Assembly (NCBI GenBank): GCA_032000125.1
Contig: DAMALH010000018.1
Span: 1-64,000, forward strand
Direction of reading: 5' to 3'
Origin: Dryocola sp032000125
GTDB lineage: Bacteria; Pseudomonadota; Gammaproteobacteria; Enterobacterales; Enterobacteriaceae
DNA length: 64,000 nt
Part shown: one piece after another, positions 59,519-64,000 of the stretch
How the letters are laid out: each line of letters begins with the position of its first letter
Position numbering within the stretch: the first letter of the stretch is position 1
Translations under genes and position numbers: made by a program
The notes under the pieces: model-generated
Told to the model about the DNA's origin: nothing
What the model saw: only the letters and a program-made list of their open reading frames with translations
Databases searched by the model: none

Positions 59519-60356
59519 TCTGAGCGGCTATACCTTCGCTTATCTTGATGAGCAAACCAAACGTATGATCCGCCGCGCCATTCTCAAAGCCGTGGCGATT
59601 CCGGGCTATCAGGTGCCGTTTGGCGGACGTGAAATGCCGATGCCTTACGGCTGGGGAACGGGCGGCATCCAGATTACCGCAAGCGTAATCGGCGAAGCCG
59701 ACGTGCTGAAAGTCATTGACCAGGGCGCCGACGACACCACCAACGCCGTCTCGATCCGCAACTTCTTTAAGCGCGTAACGGGCGTAAATACCACCGAGCG
59801 CACCGAAGACGCTACGCTTATCCAGACCCGCCACCGCATCCCTGAAACCCCGCTGACCGAAGATCAGATTCTGATTTACCAGGTGCCGATCCCCGAACCG
59901 CTGCGCTTTATCGAGCCGCGCGAAACGGAAACCCGCACCATGCACGCCCTCGAAGAATACGGCGTGATGCAGGTGAAGCTCTACGAAGATATCGCCCGCT
60001 TCGGCCATATCGCCACGACTTACGCCTATCCGGTAAAGGTGAACGATCGCTACGTGATGGACCCCTCGCCGATCCCGAAATTCGATAACCCCAAAATGGA
60101 CATGATGCCCGCGCTGCAACTGTTCGGCGCCGGGCGTGAAAAGCGCATTTACGCGGTGCCGCCGTTCACCCGCGTGGAAAGCCTCGATTTTGACGATCAT
60201 CCGTTTACCGTTCAGGAATGGGATGAGCCTTGCGCCATTTGCGGCTCACGCCACAGCTACCTGGACGAAGTGGTGCTCGACGACGCGGGCAACCGCATGT
60301 TCGTCTGCTCCGACACCGATTTCTGCCGCCAGAACAGCGAGGCCGCTTCCCAATGA
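59511..60356 (+). CDS. phnJ: C-P lyase catalytic subunit PhnJ
   Basis: Radical-SAM enzyme that breaks the carbon-phosphorus bond, releasing alkane and 5-phosphoribosyl 1,2-cyclic phosphate. Length 281 aa as in E. coli. The unusual C-terminal cluster ligands C241, C244 and C266 and the catalytic C272 (CAIC ... VCSDTDFC) are all present, as is GWGTGGIQITASVIG. Overlaps phnI by 8 nt and phnK by 4 nt. Confidence 0.97.
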   Translation: MANLSGYTFAYLDEQTKRMIRRAILKAVAIPGYQVPFGGREMPMPYGWGTGGIQITASVIGEADVLKVIDQGADDTTNAVSIRNFFKRVTGVNTTERTEDATLIQTRHRIPETPLTEDQILIYQVPIPEPLRFIEPRETETRTMHALEEYGVMQVKLYEDIARFGHIATTYAYPVKVNDRYVMDPSPIPKFDNPKMDMMPALQLFGAGREKRIYAVPPFTRVESLDFDDHPFTVQEWDEPCAICGSRHSYLDEVVLDDAGNRMFVCSDTDFCRQNSEAASQ

Positions 60357-61111
60357 CGCAACCACTACTTTCGGTAAATAACCTGACGCATCTCTACGCG
60401 CCCGGTAAAGGCTTCAGCGATGTTTCTTTTGAGCTGTATCCGGGCGAAGTGCTCGGCATCGTCGGCGAATCCGGTTCAGGGAAAACCACGCTGCTGAAAT
60501 CTATTTCCGCTCGCCTCGCCCCGCAAAACGGTGAAGTGATATATCTCGACGCGTCGCTGTACCAGATGAGCGAAGGCGAGCGCCGCCGCCTGCTGCGCAC
60601 CGAATGGGGCGTGGTGCATCAACATGCGATGGACGGATTGCGCCGCCACGTTTCCGCCGGAGGCAATATCGGCGAAAGGCTGATGGCGACCGGCGCGCGC
60701 CACTATGGCGATATTCGCGCTACCGCTCAGCGCTGGCTGGAAGAAGTGGAAATCCCCGCTTCACGCATTGACGATTTGCCAACGACGTTTTCCGGCGGCA
60801 TGCAGCAGCGTCTGCAAATCGCCCGCAATCTGGTGACGCACCCGAAGCTGGTGTTTATGGACGAGCCAACCGGCGGGCTGGACGTGTCCGTGCAGGCCCG
60901 TCTGCTCGATCTGCTGCGCGGTCTGGTGCGAGAGCTAAACCTGGCGGTAGTGATTGTCACCCACGATCTTGGCGTGGCGCGCCTGCTGGCCGACCGCCTG
61001 CTGGTGATGAAACAGGGGCAGGTGGTGGAAAGCGGGCTGACGGACCGCGTGCTGGACGATCCGCATCACCCCTACACCCAGCTGCTTGTCTCCTCCGTTC
61101 TCCAGAATTAG
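60353..61111 (+). CDS. phnK: C-P lyase ABC-type subunit PhnK
   Basis: ABC ATPase that docks on the PhnGHIJ core rather than on a membrane permease. The 252-aa protein has Walker A GESGSGKTT, signature FSGGMQQRL, Walker B LVFMDEPTGGLDVS and the H-loop VTHDLGVAR. ATG 60353 overlaps the phnJ stop (ATGA); the longer frame lies inside phnJ. Confidence 0.96.
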   Translation: MTQPLLSVNNLTHLYAPGKGFSDVSFELYPGEVLGIVGESGSGKTTLLKSISARLAPQNGEVIYLDASLYQMSEGERRRLLRTEWGVVHQHAMDGLRRHVSAGGNIGERLMATGARHYGDIRATAQRWLEEVEIPASRIDDLPTTFSGGMQQRLQIARNLVTHPKLVFMDEPTGGLDVSVQARLLDLLRGLVRELNLAVVIVTHDLGVARLLADRLLVMKQGQVVESGLTDRVLDDPHHPYTQLLVSSVLQN

Positions 61112-61120
61112 GTGAGTATC

Positions 61121-61825
61121 ATGACCAGATTACGGGTTGAAAACCTGAGCAAAACCTTTGTGTTACATCATCAACACGGCATTCGTTTGCCGGTGCTGGC
61201 AAAGGCAACGCTTGAAGTGAAATCGGGTGAGTGCGTGGTGCTGCACGGCCATTCAGGCAGCGGAAAATCCACCCTGCTGCGCTCGCTGTACGCCAACTAT
61301 CTGCCGGATGAAGGCCATATCTGGGTGAAGCATGGCGACGAATGGCTGGATATCGTTCGGGCGCCGACGCGTGACGTGCTGGCGGTGCGTCGCCGGACTA
61401 TTGGCTGGGTGAGCCAGTTTTTACGCGTCATCCCGCGTATTTCTGCGCTGGAAGTGGTGATGCAGCCGCTGCTGGATTTGGGCGTGCCGCGTGATGAATG
61501 CGTCAGCAAAGCGGCAGCTTTGCTGACTCGCCTGAACGTGCCCGAACGTCTGTGGAACCTTGCGCCTTCAACCTTTTCCGGCGGCGAGCAGCAGCGCGTC
61601 AATATTGCCCGCGGCTTTATCGTCGATTACCCGATTTTACTGCTTGATGAGCCAACCGCGTCGCTGGATGCGCAAAACAGCGCAGCCGTGGTGTCGCTGA
61701 TCCTTGAGGCAAAAGCACGGGGCGCGGCGGTTGTGGGCATCTTCCACGACGAAGCGGTGCGCAATCAGGTTGCAGATCGTCTGCATTCTATGGCTTCAGT
61801 GGAGATACAACATGATTATCAATAA
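61121..61825 (+). CDS. phnL: C-P lyase ABC-type subunit PhnL
   Basis: Second ABC-type protein of the C-P lyase complex, 234 aa. Walker A GHSGSGKST, signature FSGGEQQRV and Walker B ILLLDEPTASLDA are intact. ATG 61121 has AGGTGA just before it; GTG 61112 three codons upstream is possible. The C-terminal tail is a few residues longer than in E. coli because it overlaps phnM by 14 nt. Confidence 0.95.
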   Translation: MTRLRVENLSKTFVLHHQHGIRLPVLAKATLEVKSGECVVLHGHSGSGKSTLLRSLYANYLPDEGHIWVKHGDEWLDIVRAPTRDVLAVRRRTIGWVSQFLRVIPRISALEVVMQPLLDLGVPRDECVSKAAALLTRLNVPERLWNLAPSTFSGGEQQRVNIARGFIVDYPILLLDEPTASLDAQNSAAVVSLILEAKARGAAVVGIFHDEAVRNQVADRLHSMASVEIQHDYQ

Positions 61826-62948
61826 CGTCAAACTGGTGCTGGAAAATGAAGTGGTCAACGGCTCGCTGGAAGTGGCCGACGGCGTAATCCGCAACTTTGC
61901 CGATAGCCCAAGCCGGCTTGCGCAGGCCCAGGACGGCGAAGGCGGCTGGCTGCTGCCGGGGCTTATCGAACTGCATACCGATAACCTGGATAAATTCTTC
62001 ACCCCGCGCCCGAAGGTCGACTGGCCTGCCCATTCAGCGATGAGCAGCCACGACGCGCTGATGGTAGCAAGCGGCATCACCACCGTGCTGGACGCGGTAG
62101 CGCTGGGCGATGTGCGCGATGGCGGCGATCGTCTGGAAAACTTAGAGAAGATGATTAACGCCGTAATGCACAGCCAGCAGCGCGGCGTGAACCGTGCGGA
62201 GCACCGGCTTCATCTACGTTGCGAACTTCCGCATCACACCACGCTGCCGCTGTTCCAGCAGCTTATCGATCGCGGCGGCGTGTCCCTGGTTTCGCTGATG
62301 GACCACTCTCCGGGCCAGCGCCAGTTCTCCAACCTGATTAAATATCGCGAATACTACCAGGGTAAATACCAGCTCAGCGATGCGGAAATGAACAGCTATG
62401 AGGCCGATCAGCTCGCGCTGGCGGAACGCTGGTCGCAGCCGAACCGGCTGGCAATTGCCGCCGAGTGTCGGGCGCGCGATATCGCCCTTGCCAGCCATGA
62501 TGATGCAACCGCCGCGCACGTGGTGGAGTCTCATGAGCTGGGCAGCGTCATCGCCGAATTCCCCACCACCCTTGAGGCGGCACAGGCTTCGCGTCAGCAT
62601 GGCTTAAGCGTGCTGATGGGTGCCCCGAATATTGTGCGCGGCGGCTCGCATTCCGGGAACGTGGCGGCGCATCAGCTGGCGCAGGCTGGCCTGCTGGATA
62701 TCCTCTCTTCTGACTATTACCCGGCAAGCCTGCTGGATGCGGCGTTCCGCGTGGCGAGCGATGAATCCAACAGCTTTACGCTGCCGCAGGCCGTGGGGCT
62801 GGTAACGCGTAACCCTGCCAAAGCATTGCATCTGTCCGATCGCGGCGTGCTGGCGGAAGGCAAACGCGCGGATATGGTGCTGGCGCACCGGCATGGCGAT
62901 CACGTGCGCGTCGGCCACGTCTGGCGCCAGGGAATCCGGGTGTTCTGA
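61812..62948 (+). CDS. phnM: Ribose 1-methylphosphonate 5-triphosphate diphosphatase PhnM
   Basis: Amidohydrolase-family enzyme that removes pyrophosphate from the phosphonate-ribose triphosphate before C-P cleavage. The 378-aa protein starts at ATG 61812 (MIINNVKLVLENEVV). Metal ligands are visible in GLIELHTDNLDK, CELPHH, LMDHSPGQRQF and ASHDDATAAHV. Ends by a 1-nt overlap with phnN. Confidence 0.96.
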   Translation: MIINNVKLVLENEVVNGSLEVADGVIRNFADSPSRLAQAQDGEGGWLLPGLIELHTDNLDKFFTPRPKVDWPAHSAMSSHDALMVASGITTVLDAVALGDVRDGGDRLENLEKMINAVMHSQQRGVNRAEHRLHLRCELPHHTTLPLFQQLIDRGGVSLVSLMDHSPGQRQFSNLIKYREYYQGKYQLSDAEMNSYEADQLALAERWSQPNRLAIAAECRARDIALASHDDATAAHVVESHELGSVIAEFPTTLEAAQASRQHGLSVLMGAPNIVRGGSHSGNVAAHQLAQAGLLDILSSDYYPASLLDAAFRVASDESNSFTLPQAVGLVTRNPAKALHLSDRGVLAEGKRADMVLAHRHGDHVRVGHVWRQGIRVF

Positions 62949-63535
62949 TGAGCAAAATAGTCTGGTTGATGGGCCCCTCCGGCTCCGGGAAAGACAGCCT
63001 GCTGGCGGCGCTACGCCAGCAGGAACACAATCAACTGCTGGTAGCGCACCGCTATATCACGCGCGCGGCAGATGCTGGCTGCGAAAATCACATTGCATTA
63101 AGCGAAAAGGAGTTCGCTCAGCGCCAGCAGCAGGGGCTGTTTGCCTTAAGCTGGCAGGCGCATCACCAGAGTTACGGTATAGGTATAGAAGTGGATATCT
63201 GGCTGAAAGCCGGATTCGGCGTGGTGGTGAACGGTTCCCGCCAGCACCTTAAACAGGCCCGCGCTCGCTACGGTGACGCGCTGATTCCTGTCTGCCTGCA
63301 CGTCTCAACAGAAGTGCTGCGCCAGCGGCTGGAACAGCGCGGACGGGAAACGCCGCGTCAAATCGAGCAGCGCCTGCTGCGGGCGGCAATCTCAGCCCCG
63401 GATCTGGACGCTTGTCTGGTACTCAATAACGATGGCAGTCTGCTACAGTCTGTCGAGTTGTTTATGCGTCTGGTGAACGGCCAGTGCAATACCAACGTCG
63501 TCCACTTCCGGCCAAAGGAGCCCCGCCATGTCTGA
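62948..63535 (+). CDS. phnN: Ribose 1,5-bisphosphate phosphokinase PhnN
   Basis: Makes PRPP from ribose 1,5-bisphosphate, returning the sugar of the C-P lyase pathway to metabolism. The 195-aa guanylate-kinase-like protein has P-loop GPSGSGKDS near the start and HRYITRAADAGCENH. It is about ten residues longer than E. coli PhnN at the C-terminus. Confidence 0.95.
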   Translation: MSKIVWLMGPSGSGKDSLLAALRQQEHNQLLVAHRYITRAADAGCENHIALSEKEFAQRQQQGLFALSWQAHHQSYGIGIEVDIWLKAGFGVVVNGSRQHLKQARARYGDALIPVCLHVSTEVLRQRLEQRGRETPRQIEQRLLRAAISAPDLDACLVLNNDGSLLQSVELFMRLVNGQCNTNVVHFRPKEPRHV

Positions 63536-63995
63536 TCCCGTTAAGCTTCGCCGCGCCACCCTTGCCGATGTAGACATTGTCTATGCTCTGATTTGCGAAC
63601 TCAAACAGGCGGAGTTCGATCGGCAAGCGTTTAACAACGGTTTTGCGGCTAACCTTGCAGAAAGCAGCTTACGCTATCAGCTTGCGCTCGTTAACGATGA
63701 GGTTGTCGGCATGATTGGCCTGCATATGCAGTTCCATCTCCATCATGTGAACTGGATTGGCGAGATTCAGGAGCTGGTGGTGATGCCGCAGGCGCGCGGA
63801 CACGGCGTGGGAAGCAAACTGCTGGCCTGGGCGCAAGAGCAGGCGCGGACTGCCGGCGCCGAACTGACGGAGCTTTCTACCAGCAAAGGACGGCTGGACG
63901 CTCACCGTTTCTATGAGCGCGAAGGCTATCAGCAGACCCATTTTCGGTTTACCAAACCCGTGGAGACTCCGAATGAGCCTGAAGCTAACCCTTAG
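63528..63995 (+). CDS. phnO: Aminoalkylphosphonate N-acetyltransferase PhnO
   Basis: GNAT acetyltransferase that acetylates aminoalkylphosphonates such as 1-aminoethylphosphonate so that C-P lyase can use them. The acetyl-CoA loop is in VVMPQARGHGVGSKLLAWAQEQA. Length 155 aa against 144 in E. coli: the extra residues (VETPNEPEANP) come from reading on past the usual end into the first 23 nt of phnP. Confidence 0.93.
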   Translation: MSDPVKLRRATLADVDIVYALICELKQAEFDRQAFNNGFAANLAESSLRYQLALVNDEVVGMIGLHMQFHLHHVNWIGEIQELVVMPQARGHGVGSKLLAWAQEQARTAGAELTELSTSKGRLDAHRFYEREGYQQTHFRFTKPVETPNEPEANP

Positions 63996-64000
63996 CGGCA
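63973..64000 (+). CDS. phnP: 5' end of phosphoribosyl 1,2-cyclic phosphate phosphodiesterase
   Basis: Nine codons are visible (MSLKLTLSG), matching the PhnP start (MSLTLTLTG in E. coli). The gene runs off the window. It is the expected last gene of the operon and overlaps phnO. Confidence 0.85.

Noticed and set aside
59484..60200. 238-codon minus-strand open frame opposite phnJ
   Set aside because: Complement of a conserved gene; the phn operon leaves no room for an antisense gene and no start signal is seen.

Overview
This is a chromosomal segment of a member of the Enterobacteriaceae, moderately GC-rich. Most proteins are close relatives of E. coli proteins, and long stretches keep the E. 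coli order (inverted): orn-rsgA-psd-mscM-epmA-frdABCD-blc-gdx-ecnAB-efp-epmB-yjeI-groLS-fxsA-aspA-dcuA-cutA-dsbD-yjdC-pheU, and later yjcZ-crfC-phnA-phnB-phnCDEFGHIJKLMNO(P). It is not E. coli or Salmonella: it has an inducible ampR-ampC pair between frdD and blc, an ecnR-type regulator beside the entericidin genes, and foreign content between pheU and crfC. An Enterobacter/Cedecea/Buttiauxella-like genus is plausible but cannot be fixed from the sequence alone.

Layout. (1) 1-20.9 kb is conserved core: a partial tRNA-Gly, RNA turnover and ribosome assembly (orn, rsgA), phosphatidylserine decarboxylase and a mechanosensitive channel, fumarate reductase, beta-lactamase, lipocalin, guanidinium exporter with a guanidine-II riboswitch, entericidins, EF-P with both lysylation genes (epmA, epmB), and the GroE chaperonins with a sigma-32 promoter. 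(2) 20.9-28.4 kb holds aspA-dcuA (which with frdABCD forms the aspartate to fumarate to succinate anaerobic respiration route), cutA, dsbD, yjdC, an AraC/LysE-exporter pair and tRNA-Phe. (3) 28.4-47.0 kb is a variable zone beside tRNA-Phe: a GntR-family remnant, yghU, the Mn/Fe transporter sitABCD with Fur and MntR boxes, a PAS-GGDEF protein, a dienelactone hydrolase, an EamA transporter, a catabolic cluster (RpiR regulator, KDPGal aldolase, KDGal kinase, Na+ symporter, RidA, N-acyl-D-amino-acid deacylase, zinc-type D-serine-dehydratase-like enzyme), and an EIIB/GH1/EIIC beta-glucoside PTS. (4) 47.2-64.0 kb holds crfC-yjcZ, phnA, phnB, a remnant of an Aer-like PAS gene, an orphan DUF2235 (Tle1-like) hydrolase, and the complete C-P lyase operon phnC to phnO with the first codons of phnP.

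Main points of interest. The catabolic cluster reads most simply as a route for an N-acetylated hexosaminic acid: uptake, deacetylation, PLP-dependent elimination to a 2-keto-3-deoxy sugar acid, phosphorylation and aldol cleavage. A 125-bp inverted-repeat element occurs twice (after frdD and after dcuA), each copy flanked by a duplicated hairpin, as if it inserts into transcription terminators. A 17-bp motif is repeated at the same distance upstream of an AraC regulator gene and its neighbouring LysE-type exporter. No CRISPR array, prophage or complete insertion sequence was seen.
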